From: Flavobacteriaceae bacterium PS02337
GTDB taxonomy: Bacteria > Bacteroidota > Bacteroidia > Flavobacteriales > Flavobacteriaceae
Length of the DNA stretch: 64,000 nucleotides
NCBI GenBank assembly: GCA_029959285.1
Contig: JASCOE010000008.1
Location: 62,001-126,000 of the forward strand
Direction: 5' to 3'
Below are positions 8,781 to 17,438 of this stretch, piece after piece. The position numbers were made by a program, and so were the translations under genes. The first letter of the stretch is position 1. The number at the start of each line of letters is the position of its first letter. The notes beneath the pieces were generated by a model. That model worked only from the letters and a program-made list of their open reading frames with translations. It had not been told where the DNA came from and made no database searches.

Positions 8781-9348
8781 ACTTACGCGGAATCCATTTT
8801 ACTTCTTCCGCTTTTAAGTCAAACGACAACTTCCGTGCCAAGACAAAAAGGTAGTCAGAAAGTCGGTTTAAGTACATAATTGCGATTTCAGGAACGTGTT
8901 CGTTGTGGCTTAAATGTACCGCTAAACGCTCCGCTCGACGGCAAATACAACGCGCAATATGACAATGTGACACGGTAGGATGACCACCTGGCAAAACAAA
9001 ATGAGTCATTTGCGGAAGACTTTCCTCCATTTTATCTATTTCGTTTTCTAATAATTCAATATCTGAATCTATAATTCCGAGATTTTCTAAGCGAAGTTTT
9101 CCATTTTTCAAAACTTCTTTTTCTTGTGGAGTTGCCAAAATGGCACCAACTGTAAAAAGGCGATCCTGAATTTCGATTAAAATGGTTTTATAATGTGAGT
9201 CAATTTCCTGATCACGGATTAATCCTATATAAGAATTTAATTCATCAACAGTTCCGTAACTGTCAATTCTAATATGGTCTTTTGGTACGCGAGTTCCTCC
9301 AAAAAGAGCTGTTGTACCTTTGTCGCCTGTTTTGGTATATACTTTCAT
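8779..9348 (-). CDS. Cob(I)alamin adenosyltransferase, PduO type
   Basis: This enzyme transfers the adenosyl group of ATP to cob(I)alamin to make coenzyme B12. The 189-residue product has the PduO-type N-terminus MKVYTKTGDKGTTALFGG, then SYGTVDELNSYIGL, FVLPGGHPTVSHCHIARCIC and RRAERLAVHL, which form the ATP and cobalamin sites of the trimeric fold. No cobalamin riboswitch or B12 synthesis gene is nearby, so it probably serves corrinoid scavenging for B12-dependent mutases and radical SAM enzymes. A tandem 8-mer repeat lies directly upstream of its start. Confidence 0.95.
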   Translation of the reverse strand: MKVYTKTGDKGTTALFGGTRVPKDHIRIDSYGTVDELNSYIGLIRDQEIDSHYKTILIEIQDRLFTVGAILATPQEKEVLKNGKLRLENLGIIDSDIELLENEIDKMEESLPQMTHFVLPGGHPTVSHCHIARCICRRAERLAVHLSHNEHVPEIAIMYLNRLSDYLFVLARKLSFDLKAEEVKWIPRK

Positions 9349-9352
9349 TTTT

Positions 9353-9392
9353 TTAAGATACTAAGGTTCTGAGATGCTAAGATTCTAAGGTT
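9353..9392. repeat. Tandem 8-mer array (CTAAGGTT family)
   Basis: Five consecutive 8-base units are read: TTAAGATA, CTAAGGTT, CTGAGATG, CTAAGATT, CTAAGGTT. The same 8-base periodicity appears at 25162-25237 (as an inverted pair) and near 54378-54408. It begins four bases upstream of the adenosyltransferase ATG. Confidence 0.7.
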
Positions 9393-9435
9393 TCTCTTTT
9401 TTGCGATTAAACAATTAACCAAATAAACGGTTAAA

Positions 9436-10122
9436 CTATTTAGTCGTGTCACTTTCAATTAAACCGTCTCTTAAACGAATAACTCTGTGTGCATAAGCAG
9501 CGATATCTTCTTCGTGAGTTACTAGAATTACCGTATTTCCTTGCGCGTGAATATCTCCAAAAAGCTTCATGATTTCTACAGAAGTTTTACTGTCTAAGTT
9601 TCCAGTTGGTTCATCGGCTAGGATAATCGAAGGTTTATTTACCAAAGCTCTCGCAACTGCAACACGCTGACGTTGTCCTCCAGAAAGTTGATTGGGTTGG
9701 TGATCCATTCTGTCTGCAAGATTTACTTGTTTTAAAACTTCGGTAGCTCGTGCAATTCTATCCGTTTTTCCGTAACCGGCATAAATCATAGGAAGCGCAA
9801 CATTATCTAAAGCCGTAGTTCTTGGTAAAAGATTGAAAGTCTGAAAAACGAAACCAATTTCTTTATTTCTGATTTCGGCTAATTCATCATCTTTCATTTG
9901 GCTGACGTCTTTTCCATTTAATATATAACGTCCTGAAGTGGGAGTGTCTAAACAGCCTAATAAATTCATTAATGTAGATTTTCCAGATCCAGAAGGTCCC
10001 ATTAAAGCAACATATTCTCCTTTATTAATTTCTAAATCGATTCCTTTTAAAACATAAACGATTTCGTTACCCAGAACAAAATTTCGTCTGATGTCAGTTA
10101 TTTTAATTAATGGTTCAGCCAT
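9436..10122 (-). CDS. ABC transporter ATP-binding protein (LolD/MacB type)
   Basis: The 228-residue ATPase has Walker [11 protein letters not shown]-loop [17 protein letters not shown], signature [15 protein letters not shown], Walker [16 protein letters not shown] and the H-loop [11 protein letters not shown]. The [15 protein letters not shown] stretch and length fit the MacB/LolD subfamily, which powers lipoprotein release or periplasmic efflux without transporting across the membrane in the classical way. The ATG at 10122 is used rather than a TTG four codons upstream. No permease gene is adjacent, so its partner is encoded elsewhere. Confidence 0.9.
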   Translation of the reverse strand: MAEPLIKITDIRRNFVLGNEIVYVLKGIDLEINKGEYVALMGPSGSGKSTLMNLLGCLDTPTSGRYILNGKDVSQMKDDELAEIRNKEIGFVFQTFNLLPRTTALDNVALPMIYAGYGKTDRIARATEVLKQVNLADRMDHQPNQLSGGQRQRVAVARALVNKPSIILADEPTGNLDSKTSVEIMKLFGDIHAQGNTVILVTHEEDIAAYAHRVIRLRDGLIESDTTK

Positions 10123-10376
10123 TTGATTTTTCAATTTTGGATTTAAAAGTACAAAACACTTTTCAATAAAATTGATAAGTAGTTCATATTTGGTTTTTGT
10201 TACAAATCATCTTTCGTTTACAATGTTATTTAATAACCTGCTTATATTTTTAAAACCGTTATATTATTTTGATGTATTTTTATATAATTGCTGTTATTTT
10301 TTGATTTTTACAGTTTTAATATGTTTTTGATTGTTAAAAAGTGGTAATAATGTAATTTTAGCTATTGTGTATTGAG

Positions 10377-10384
10377 TAAATTTG
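10377..10384 (+). promoter_or_regulatory. Promoter -7 box for the helical lipoprotein gene
   Basis: TAAATTTG matches TAnnTTTG and lies 28 bases before the ATG at 10412. The -33 region is not clear. The preceding 240 bases (10135-10376) are AT-rich, divergent with the ABC gene, and show no other feature. Confidence 0.5.
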
Positions 10385-10411
10385 ATATTATTAATTAAAA
10401 CAATCAAGATT

Positions 10412-11071
10412 ATGAAAAATATCAAAATAGCTACAGGAATTGCATTATTGGCTCTGAGCTTTACATCGTGTAAAGATGAAAAACAAGAAAAAGCACAAAA
10501 AACAATTGATTCATATGTAACCTACGTCGATTCAGTTAAAAATGTAAAAGCCGATGATTTGAAAGAAAATTGGCAAGCTGTAGAAGCAGAGTATGACAGA
10601 AGATCTGCAGAAGCAAGTTTAGCTTTGGCTGACATTAAAGATAATGCGGCTCAAACAGAAAAAATAAATACGAGTAAAGCAAAATACGAGGAATTTAAAA
10701 ACGAAATGACTACCCTTTTAGCCCCACCGGCTCCAAGTCCTAAACAACAATTAAGAAATGCCTTGTTTGGTGAAGGAAAAATTGGAGACGATATGAACTT
10801 TGACTGGGTTAATGCTAAAAACATTCATAGTGTTTGCCAACAATTTGTTCATACAGTTGAAAATAATAAAGATAAATATTCTAGAGAAGACTGGGATGAA
10901 GTTAAGCTGATGTACGAAGCACTTGACAGTCGTAAAAATACAGTTGAAAAAGAAGGTTTAACATCTGAAGACAATAGGAAAATTGCAGGTTTAAAAATTA
11001 AATTTGCACCAATGTATACTGTTAACAGAATGGGAGCAAAATCTGAAGAAAACAAAGAAGCTAAAAAATAA
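10412..11071 (+). CDS. Helical lipoprotein of unknown function
   Basis: The 219-residue product begins MKNIKIATGIALLALSFTSC, a lipoprotein signal with Cys20 as the lipidation site. The mature part is highly charged and mostly helical (residues 25-110), with a Pro-rich APPAPSPKQQ linker at about 105-114 and a second helical part containing NAKNIHSVCQQFVHTVENNK. It resembles small coiled-coil lipoproteins common in Flavobacterium, but I cannot name the function. The ATG at 10412 is chosen because it starts the signal peptide; the frame is open 10 codons further upstream but that part overlaps the promoter. Confidence 0.75.
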   Translation: MKNIKIATGIALLALSFTSCKDEKQEKAQKTIDSYVTYVDSVKNVKADDLKENWQAVEAEYDRRSAEASLALADIKDNAAQTEKINTSKAKYEEFKNEMTTLLAPPAPSPKQQLRNALFGEGKIGDDMNFDWVNAKNIHSVCQQFVHTVENNKDKYSREDWDEVKLMYEALDSRKNTVEKEGLTSEDNRKIAGLKIKFAPMYTVNRMGAKSEENKEAKK

Positions 11072-11092
11072 GCTTTAAAAATTTTGAATTAG

Positions 11093-11130
11093 AAAAAAAA
11101 GACGATCATTTATGATCGTCTTTTTTTTTT
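11093..11130. terminator. Bidirectional terminator
   Basis: GACGATCA-TTTA-TGATCGTC is a perfect 8-bp hairpin between an A-run and a T-run, separating a plus-strand lipoprotein gene from a minus-strand methyltransferase gene that converge here. Confidence 0.85.
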
Positions 11131-11932
11131 ATGCTCGTATTATAAAATGCTCTTTTTCTTGTTCTCTTCTAAAGAATACAAATCCCCATTGAAAAGTGTC
11201 AATCGTTACTTTTACTTTTGGATGATTTTTAATGGTTGTCCAAGCTTCTTCCATTTCTGCTGACCAATGAATGTCGTCAAAAATCCAAACAGAATCGTTA
11301 TTGATTGTCGGTAATAAAAGTTCGAAATAAGCTAAAGTTGCTTTTTTAGAATGATTACCATCGAAATAAATTAAATCAAAGTTTTCAGTCTCAGTTCTTA
11401 GTCTCAGATTAATATCTTGAAGATAATTTTCAAATTCAGTTACAATCGGATCTACATTATTACAATCAAATTCTGTTAATTGATTTTTTGCAATTCCTGC
11501 TGTATTCGGACAGCCTTCTAAAGTAATTACTTTAGCTTTCGTCCCGAGGCTTCGGGATCCTAAAGCTAAAGCAGAAGTTGCTAATCCTAAAGAAGTTCCG
11601 ATCTCTAAAATGTTTTTTGGCTGAAAATAATTCGTTACACGAAACAATAATTCTGCTCGTTTTGGCGAAATTCCTGCTGTTTGTGCAATTTTAGCAATCT
11701 GTCTTCGGTTTGACTTGAAAACTTTAGAGCCAGCACCAAAATCGGTTACTTCAATAAAATTTTTATTCTTTAAAAGTGATTTTCTATAATTTTCTAAAAT
11801 GCGGTATTCAGGTTTTCTTTTCTTATCATAAAAGCATTTAGTTAATAAATTAAAAACAAAAGGCGAATGAACTGCGTGTTCATTTTTAGAATCCCAAAGG
11901 AATTTTAGATAAGATTTTATTTGAAAAAGCAT
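11129..11932 (-). CDS. Class I SAM-dependent methyltransferase with repeat-derived insertions
   Basis: The 267-residue protein has the Rossmann methyltransferase motif ILEIGTSLGLATSALALG (about 118-135), the acidic strand VITLEGCPNTAGIAKNQL and FDLIYFDGNHSKKATLAYFE. The fold suggests an O-methyltransferase-like enzyme with unknown substrate. Two parts of the coding sequence are repeat DNA. GSRSLGT after motif I is encoded by a nested palindrome (11530-11571), and RLRTETEN before FDLIYFD by two 13-base units (11381-11407) identical or nearly identical to an intergenic array at 12468. Both keep the reading frame. They fall in surface loops next to the SAM pocket, so effects on activity are uncertain. 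Confidence 0.85.
   Translation of the reverse strand: MLFQIKSYLKFLWDSKNEHAVHSPFVFNLLTKCFYDKKRKPEYRILENYRKSLLKNKNFIEVTDFGAGSKVFKSNRRQIAKIAQTAGISPKRAELLFRVTNYFQPKNILEIGTSLGLATSALALGSRSLGTKAKVITLEGCPNTAGIAKNQLTEFDCNNVDPIVTEFENYLQDINLRLRTETENFDLIYFDGNHSKKATLAYFELLLPTINNDSVWIFDDIHWSAEMEEAWTTIKNHPKVKVTIDTFQWGFVFFRREQEKEHFIIRA
11381..11407. repeat. CAGTCTCAG 13-mer pair inside the methyltransferase gene
   Basis: GTTTTCAGTCTCA is followed directly by GTTCTTAGTCTCA and G. The first unit is identical to the tandem 13-mers at 12468-12493. The 27 bases translate on the minus strand to nine residues (LRLRTETEN) in frame. Confidence 0.85.
11530..11571. repeat. Nested palindrome inside the methyltransferase gene
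   Basis: Outer arms CTTTAGCTTT (11530-11539) and AAAGCTAAAG (11562-11571) enclose TCCCGAGGCTTCGGGA (11542-11557). The reverse complement of the inner 16-mer occurs exactly at 58120-58135 in the loop of a terminator. The frame stays open. Confidence 0.8.
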
Positions 11933-11953
11933 TTATAAATCTACAATACGTAA

Positions 11954-12424
11954 TTAATTTACTTTGATCAATTTTACATCAAAAAGAAGTACAGAACCAG
12001 CTGGTATTCCTGTACGTGCGTAACTTCCATATCCTAAATGTGATGGAATAAGTAAAACGCCGCTTCCACCTTCTTTAAAGTAAGTAATTCCTTCTGTCCA
12101 ACCTTTGATTACTTCAGAAAGAGGGAATGAAATTCCTTCTGCGCCACTTTTATCAAAGACATTACCGTTTGTGAAATAACCTTTGTAAGCAACTGTTACT
12201 TTTGAGCTAGCTGTTGGTTTAGCACCAGTACCAGGTTCAGTGATGATGTAATATAAACCAGTGCTGCTTTTTGTTGCAGTTAAATTGTTTTTGGTTAAAT
12301 AATCGGTAATTTCTTTGTCATTTTCTGCTGTATAATCTTTAGCTGGAGGTAAAGAAATGTCTGAAGAACCAGTACAAGAAACCAAAAGTGTCAATGCAAA
12401 TAATGCAAATAATAATTTTTTCAT
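11954..12424 (-). CDS. FKBP-type peptidyl-prolyl isomerase lipoprotein
   Basis: The 156-residue product begins MKKLLFALFALTLLVSC, with Cys17 in a lipobox, so it is a lipoprotein. The FKBP fold follows from about residue 55: GLYYIITEPGTGAKP, KVTVAYKGYFTNGNVFD, FPLSEVIKGWTEGI, LLIPSHLGYG and VLLFDVKLIKV, which include the usual ligand-pocket aromatic residues. It catalyses cis-trans isomerisation of Xaa-Pro bonds and probably helps fold exported proteins. It is 21 bases downstream of the methyltransferase gene end on the same strand and upstream in transcription, so they may be co-transcribed. Confidence 0.94.
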   Translation of the reverse strand: MKKLLFALFALTLLVSCTGSSDISLPPAKDYTAENDKEITDYLTKNNLTATKSSTGLYYIITEPGTGAKPTASSKVTVAYKGYFTNGNVFDKSGAEGISFPLSEVIKGWTEGITYFKEGGSGVLLIPSHLGYGSYARTGIPAGSVLLFDVKLIKVN

Positions 12425-12467
12425 GTGGTATTTAATTTTTTTAAAGGTCGTAAATATAAATAAAAAA

Positions 12468-12493
12468 GTTTTCAGTCTCAGTTTTCAGTCTCA
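12468..12493. repeat. Tandem 13-mer (left flank of four-helix gene)
   Basis: GTTTTCAGTCTCA occurs twice in direct succession. The second unit contains the stop codon (TGA on the minus strand) of the four-helix-bundle gene. Confidence 0.85.
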
Positions 12494-12859
12494 GTTGCTG
12501 CATCCGAATTTGTTTGGGTTATTAATCATGTAATTGATCAATTTTCCAATTTCAAGGCTTTTTATATTTAATTTTTCAAATGTTTCTTGATCTATGTATT
12601 TACATTTCAATGAAAATTCAAGCCAAGTGTAAGTTTCTGAGTTTTCAGCATCACTGTCGGTTAACTTACTTATGAAATGATTCGTGTATCTTCTTTTTCG
12701 ATAAGATTCTGCAATATTGGCAGCAACACTTCTAGAAGATCGTCTAATTTGATCGGTTAACGAATATTTTTCTTCTTTTGGAAATGATTTAGAAATCTCA
12801 AAAATTTCCATTGCCAATTCAAAAGACTTTTTATAAGCCAGTAATTCTTTAAAATCCAT
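12491..12859 (-). CDS. Four-helix-bundle protein (S23/IVP, TIGR02436 type)
   Basis: The 122-residue protein has the family pattern FKELLAYKKSFELAMEIF, YSLTDQIRRSSRSVAANIAE and AENSETYTWLEFS, giving four amphipathic helices. Relatives are encoded in 23S rRNA intervening sequences and are related to Avd of diversity-generating retroelements; they bind nucleic acid, but most have no assigned role. There is no rRNA or reverse transcriptase here. Instead the gene is flanked by inverted CAGTCTCAG-type repeats, and its stop codon lies inside the left one. This arrangement suggests a repeat-associated cassette. Confidence 0.93.
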   Translation of the reverse strand: MDFKELLAYKKSFELAMEIFEISKSFPKEEKYSLTDQIRRSSRSVAANIAESYRKRRYTNHFISKLTDSDAENSETYTWLEFSLKCKYIDQETFEKLNIKSLEIGKLINYMINNPNKFGCSN

Positions 12860-12919
12860 TTTTTATTTTCTGCAAGAATAATAAAAAAAGAAAGAAAAAG
12901 TTTACTTTTTGTTAAAAAA

Positions 12920-12950
12920 CTGAAAACTGCGACCGAGACTGAAAACTAAA
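12920..12950. repeat. Inverted CAGT array (right flank of four-helix gene)
   Basis: The sequence contains CTGAAAACTG and GAGACTGAAAAC (12935-12946). The latter is the exact reverse complement of GTTTTCAGTCTC in the left array. It ends a few bases before the stop of the ABC-F gene. Confidence 0.75.
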
Positions 12951-12954
12951 AAAT

Positions 12955-14817
12955 CTATCCTTCTATCTTCGCAGAAAGTTCAAACCAGCGTTCTTCTTTT
13001 GCGTCTATTTTTTTAATGATGTTTTGTAATTCGTTAGCTTTCTTTTCAATATCAGCGTCAGCTACTTTTCCGTCAGCAAATAATTGTTCGATTTTGACTT
13101 TTTCAATTTCTAAATCTTTTATTTCTCTTTCGATTTTTTGATATTCTTTTTGCTCGTTAAAACTCAGATTTCCAGTTGGATTATTTTGTTTCCAATCTTT
13201 CTTTTCGGCTTTGTTTTCTTCCTTTTGAGCAACATCAGCGCTGTCTTCATAAGCACGGAAATCAGAATAGTTTCCAGGGAAATTTTCGATTTCACCTTGT
13301 CCTCTAAACACAAATAAATGATCCACAATTTTATCCATAAAGTAACGGTCGTGCGAAACAACAAGTAAACAGCCTGGATAATCTAAAAGGAAACTTTCTA
13401 AAACGTTTAAAGTCACAATATCCAAATCGTTTGTTGGCTCATCCAAAATCAAAAAGTTGGGATTCTGAATCAAAACTGTACATAAATACAAACGTTTTAA
13501 TTCTCCACCGCTTAACTTTTCTACGTAATCGTATTGTTTTTTAGCATCAAAAAGAAAACGCTCTAACAATTGCGAAGCCGAAATAATTTTTCCTTTTGCA
13601 AGCGGAATATATTCTCCGTATTCCTTAATAATATCAATAACGCGTTGACCTGGTTTTGGGTTAATTCCAGATTGTGTGTAATATCCAATTTTTATGGTAT
13701 CTCCTTTTACAACACGTCCATTATCTGGCGGAATTGTTCCTGTCAGAAGATTTAAGAAAGTCGATTTTCCAGTTCCATTTTTACCAATAATTCCGATTCT
13801 TTCGCCACGCTGAAAATCAAAACTAAAATTATCCAAAATAACTTTGTCTTTAAATTTTTTAGAAAGTTTGTGAAGCTCAATAATTTTGCTTCCCATTCTT
13901 TCCATATTAATTTCAAGCTCAACTTTATTTTCTTTACGTCTGCTTTGTGCTTTTTCTTTAATTACATAAAAATCATCCTGACGCGATTTAGATTTGGTTG
14001 TTCTCGCTTTTGGCTGGCGGCGCATCCATTCTAATTCTTTTACAAATAAGTTTTTAGCTTTGTCAATACTTGAGTTTTCAGAAGTAACACGTTCTTCTTT
14101 TTTCTCCAAATAATAAGAGTAGTTTCCTTTGTATTGATATAATTTTCCGTTGTCCAATTCGATAATTTCGTTGCAAACACGTTCTAAAAAGAAACGGTCG
14201 TGCGTTACCATAAACAACGTAATATTTTCTTTTGCAAAATAACTTTCAAGCCATTCGATCATTTCAAGATCTAAATGGTTGGTTGGCTCATCCAAAATCA
14301 ATAAATCTGGGCGATTAATCAAAATGATAGCCAATGAAAGACGTTTTTTCTGTCCACCAGAAAGATTTTTTACTTTAAGTTTAAAATCTTCCAGTTTTAA
14401 TTTGAAGAGAATTTGTTTGTATTGCGTTTCAAAATCCCATGCATTATGCTGATCCATTCCGTCGAAAGCTTTTTGATACGCTTCTTCGTCATTTGGGTTT
14501 TCAAGTGCTTTTTCGTAAGCTTCAATTATTTTAAGCGTTTCATTGTCTGAAGCGAAAATACTTTCTTCAATCGTCAATTCATCTTGAAGATTATTATCTT
14601 GAGATAAAAACGCCATTCTGATGCCTTTTCTCAAAACAACTTGTCCCGTGTCAGGTTCGTCTAAACCATTAATGATACTCATAATAGTTGTTTTTCCAGA
14701 ACCATTTTTGGCAATAAAAGCAATTTTTTGGTCTTTATTAATTCCAAAAGAAATGTTGTCAAAAAGGACTCTTTCGCCAAATGACTTCGATATATTTTCT
14801 ACAGAAAGGTAATTCAC
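12955..14817 (-). CDS. ABC-F family ATPase (Uup-like)
   Basis: The 620-residue protein carries two ABC domains joined by a linker: Walker A AKNGSGKTT and GKNGTGKST, signatures LSGGQKKRLSLA and LSGGELKRLYL, Walker B LLILDEPTNHLD and FLILDEPTNDLD. A C-terminal coiled coil from about residue 535 (KEYQKIEREIKDLEIEKVKI) identifies the Uup type, which binds DNA or ribosomes and acts on translation or replication intermediates rather than transport. The start is GTG at 14817 giving MNYLSVENISKSFGE, the usual N-terminus. It has a promoter at 14878. Confidence 0.94.
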   Translation of the reverse strand: MNYLSVENISKSFGERVLFDNISFGINKDQKIAFIAKNGSGKTTIMSIINGLDEPDTGQVVLRKGIRMAFLSQDNNLQDELTIEESIFASDNETLKIIEAYEKALENPNDEEAYQKAFDGMDQHNAWDFETQYKQILFKLKLEDFKLKVKNLSGGQKKRLSLAIILINRPDLLILDEPTNHLDLEMIEWLESYFAKENITLFMVTHDRFFLERVCNEIIELDNGKLYQYKGNYSYYLEKKEERVTSENSSIDKAKNLFVKELEWMRRQPKARTTKSKSRQDDFYVIKEKAQSRRKENKVELEINMERMGSKIIELHKLSKKFKDKVILDNFSFDFQRGERIGIIGKNGTGKSTFLNLLTGTIPPDNGRVVKGDTIKIGYYTQSGINPKPGQRVIDIIKEYGEYIPLAKGKIISASQLLERFLFDAKKQYDYVEKLSGGELKRLYLCTVLIQNPNFLILDEPTNDLDIVTLNVLESFLLDYPGCLLVVSHDRYFMDKIVDHLFVFRGQGEIENFPGNYSDFRAYEDSADVAQKEENKAEKKDWKQNNPTGNLSFNEQKEYQKIEREIKDLEIEKVKIEQLFADGKVADADIEKKANELQNIIKKIDAKEERWFELSAKIEG

Positions 14818-14877
14818 TTTGTAAATTATAAGTTATAAATTATAAGTTATGAGTGTTTTGAAAAACATAACTTTTTG

Positions 14878-14885
14878 CAAAAGTA
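14878..14885 (-). promoter_or_regulatory. Promoter -7 box for the ABC-F gene
   Basis: The minus strand reads TACTTTTG (TAnnTTTG), with a TTCG about 20 bases upstream. The leader of about 55 bases contains repeated TTATAAGTTATAA-like AT palindromes (14822-14851). Confidence 0.55.
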
Positions 14886-14909
14886 AACTATTATCTTACG
14901 ATTTGCGAA

Positions 14910-15875
14910 TTATTTATGGAGATAGAAATTAAGAACAGCACTCAAATCAAAATAATGAATTTGCTGCAAAACATTTATAATAGGTTTTCGAACAAGATTT
15001 TCATTCGTCAAAAAATAATGCAATCCATCTTTAGTTGCGATTCCTTCAATTTGGTGAAAAGAAAGTTTTAAATCGATTCTTCTTTTATTGCCAGATAAAA
15101 AATCACCATTTTTAAAATCATAGAGCAAATAAAGAAATGGTTTTCCGATTTTGGTGTAGCCGCACAACGTAATTAGTTTTTTTTCTTCTAAATATGTTGC
15201 GCCAGTAACTAAACCTTTTGTATCGAGTGTCGATTTTAATTTTGCAATTTGAGTTCCAGATTGCTTTGAAAGTGCATAAATATTCGTTTTAGAAGATTTC
15301 CATTGTTTGGTAAACAAATAAATGCTGTCTTTAGAAACGATAAAAGCTTCGCAATCAAAATCTGTTTTATTTGGTTTTGAAGCAGAAAAATCGATCTGAT
15401 TAGAATAAGAAAAAGAGATGGTTTCTATTTTAGGATTTTCTTCTAAAAAAGATTTTTTTTCGATTTTAAGAATTTTTAAATCTGTTCTATTTCCTGAATA
15501 ATTATTGCCAAAATCGCCAATATAAATATGCGTGCTGTCTTGTGCAATTTCTTCCCAATCGTTATTTACAGCTTGTTCAAGAACGATTTTTCTTTTAATT
15601 TTTCCTAAAGAATCTAATCCGTAAATGGTTTTATCATGATCGTCGTTGTGTGTCCACAATAAATTTTCGAAAGCGATTAATCCTGAAGTTTCTTTTATAG
15701 AATCGCTTAACTGAATTGAATATTGAGGTTTTAATTTTAAAGATTTATAAGTGCAGCTTCCATCGTTTTCTGTTGCTTTCGAATTGTAATTTTCGGCATG
15801 CGGATCTGTACATCCTGAAATTTGCGCGTAAGCAGTTGTTGAAATTGCAAAAAAGAAGAAAATTATTTTTAACAT
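14910..15875 (-). CDS. Secreted propeller-like protein of unknown function
   Basis: The 321-residue product starts MLKIIFFFFAISTTAYAQ, a signal peptide. Directly after it comes GCTDPHAENYN...DGSC, a small Cys-containing motif common in secreted Bacteroidota proteins. The remainder shows repeated beta-strand units with Asp and Asn turns (LLWTHNDDHDKTIYGLD, IYIGDFGNNYSG, LITLCGYTKIGKPFLYLLY), which looks like a beta-propeller and resembles SdiA-regulated or esterase-like propellers. No catalytic motif is recognised. It is monocistronic on the minus strand. Confidence 0.75.
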   Translation of the reverse strand: MLKIIFFFFAISTTAYAQISGCTDPHAENYNSKATENDGSCTYKSLKLKPQYSIQLSDSIKETSGLIAFENLLWTHNDDHDKTIYGLDSLGKIKRKIVLEQAVNNDWEEIAQDSTHIYIGDFGNNYSGNRTDLKILKIEKKSFLEENPKIETISFSYSNQIDFSASKPNKTDFDCEAFIVSKDSIYLFTKQWKSSKTNIYALSKQSGTQIAKLKSTLDTKGLVTGATYLEEKKLITLCGYTKIGKPFLYLLYDFKNGDFLSGNKRRIDLKLSFHQIEGIATKDGLHYFLTNENLVRKPIINVLQQIHYFDLSAVLNFYLHK

Positions 15876-16019
15876 AATTGCAATATTAAATTTGCATACC
15901 TTAAAAGTAAAGTTTTAAATAATAGAATAAAATATGTATTAAAAAATATAATTTAAATGTTACTTTGCAACACTAAAATACCATTGTTTTCTATTCTTTA
16001 GAATAAAGTTTAACCCATA

Positions 16020-17438
16020 ATGAAGATTTTACAGAAACTTTCACATTACCGAATCTCTCGCTACTTCAAGCTTTTGTTTGTAATTGTAGATGTAATACTG
16101 CTAAATTTAGCAACGGTATTTTCTTCAATTGCAAGATTCGGAAGTTTAGATAAACTTTTGACAAAAGAAGAACAAGCAATTTCTCTTTTGGCAAATTTCG
16201 TTTGGATTGCTTTATTGCTTCAAAGCGATTCGAACAGAAGCATCCGCGTTGAGCCAATTGAGTCTATTTTGTGGAGAACAATAAAAAAGATTTCTATTCA
16301 TGCAGCTTTAATTTCTATTGCAATTGTTTATTTAAAATATGCCGATATTTCTAGACTTAGAATGGTATATTTTTACGTGATATTTTTTAGTTTGTTGATG
16401 ATTACTAGATATTTATCAATGAAACTTTTGAAATACGTACGAAGTAAAGGGTATAATTTTAAAACTTTCATTATTGTCGGAGCTAACGAAAGTGGAGAAA
16501 AAATCCGTAAAGTATTAGCGAAAGATTTAACGTACGGTTATAAATTTTTAGGTTTTTTTGATGAAAAACAAAACGAAACTTTTGTTGATCCGTCTCTCAT
16601 TATCGGTCAGTTTGAAAACGTAAAAAAGTTTTCAATAGAAAATAAAATCGATGAAATGTATGTCGCGTTGCATATCGATAATATTGACATAATCAATGAA
16701 CTTATTGAAATTTGCGAACAAAATATGATTCGTATAAAATTCATTCCAGATTTTCAACTTTATACAAAAGCGAGCAAAGTTGAAGTGACTTTTTACGAAA
16801 ATACACCTGTATTAATGTTTCGTCTAGAACCAATGGAATTTGCTTCAAATCGGTTATTGAAAAAGGTTTTCGATATTGTTTTTTCCGGTTTGGTTATACT
16901 TCTTGTTTTTCCATGGTTGTTTCCGATAATTATGATTATCATTAAGTTAGAATCGCCTGGACCAATATTTTTTAAACAAGAAAGAGCAGGAAGAGATAAT
17001 CGTTCTTTTATGTGTTTAAAATTTAGAAGTATGTATGTTAATGGTTTGGCGCACAATAAACAAGCTGAAAAAGGAGACAGCCGTATCACTAAATTTGGAG
17101 CTTTTATTAGAAAAACTAGTATAGATGAACTGCCTCAATTTTTTAACGTTTTTTGGGGAGATATGTCTGTTGTTGGGCCAAGACCGCATATGGTTAATCT
17201 TGCAAAAGAGTACAGCGATTTAATTAGCAACTATTTAGTTCGTCAATATGCTAAACCAGGAATTACTGGCTGGGCGCAGGTAAATGGTTTTAGAGGAGAA
17301 ACAAAAGTTCTAAGCGATATGGAAAATCGAGTAGAATATGATATTTGGTATATCGAAAACTGGAGTTTTCTGCTTGATATAAAAATTGTTGTAAAAACGA
17401 TTATCAATATTATTAAAGGCGAAGAGAACGCCTATTAA
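16020..17438 (+). CDS. WcaJ-like priming sugar-phosphate transferase
   Basis: This is a polyprenyl-phosphate sugar-1-phosphate transferase that would start synthesis of an exopolysaccharide or O-antigen by loading a sugar phosphate onto undecaprenyl phosphate. The 472-residue protein has four or five N-terminal membrane helices (residues about 15-130), a nucleotide-binding-like middle (FIIVGANESGEKIRK), and the C-terminal bacterial sugar transferase domain with KKVFDIVFSG, GPIFFKQERAGRDN, IDELPQFFNVFWGDMSVVGP and RPHMV. The ATG at 16020 follows a long AT-rich leader. Its stop codon abuts that of a CpsB-like phosphatase on the other strand. Confidence 0.93.
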   Translation: MKILQKLSHYRISRYFKLLFVIVDVILLNLATVFSSIARFGSLDKLLTKEEQAISLLANFVWIALLLQSDSNRSIRVEPIESILWRTIKKISIHAALISIAIVYLKYADISRLRMVYFYVIFFSLLMITRYLSMKLLKYVRSKGYNFKTFIIVGANESGEKIRKVLAKDLTYGYKFLGFFDEKQNETFVDPSLIIGQFENVKKFSIENKIDEMYVALHIDNIDIINELIEICEQNMIRIKFIPDFQLYTKASKVEVTFYENTPVLMFRLEPMEFASNRLLKKVFDIVFSGLVILLVFPWLFPIIMIIIKLESPGPIFFKQERAGRDNRSFMCLKFRSMYVNGLAHNKQAEKGDSRITKFGAFIRKTSIDELPQFFNVFWGDMSVVGPRPHMVNLAKEYSDLISNYLVRQYAKPGITGWAQVNGFRGETKVLSDMENRVEYDIWYIENWSFLLDIKIVVKTIINIIKGEENAY

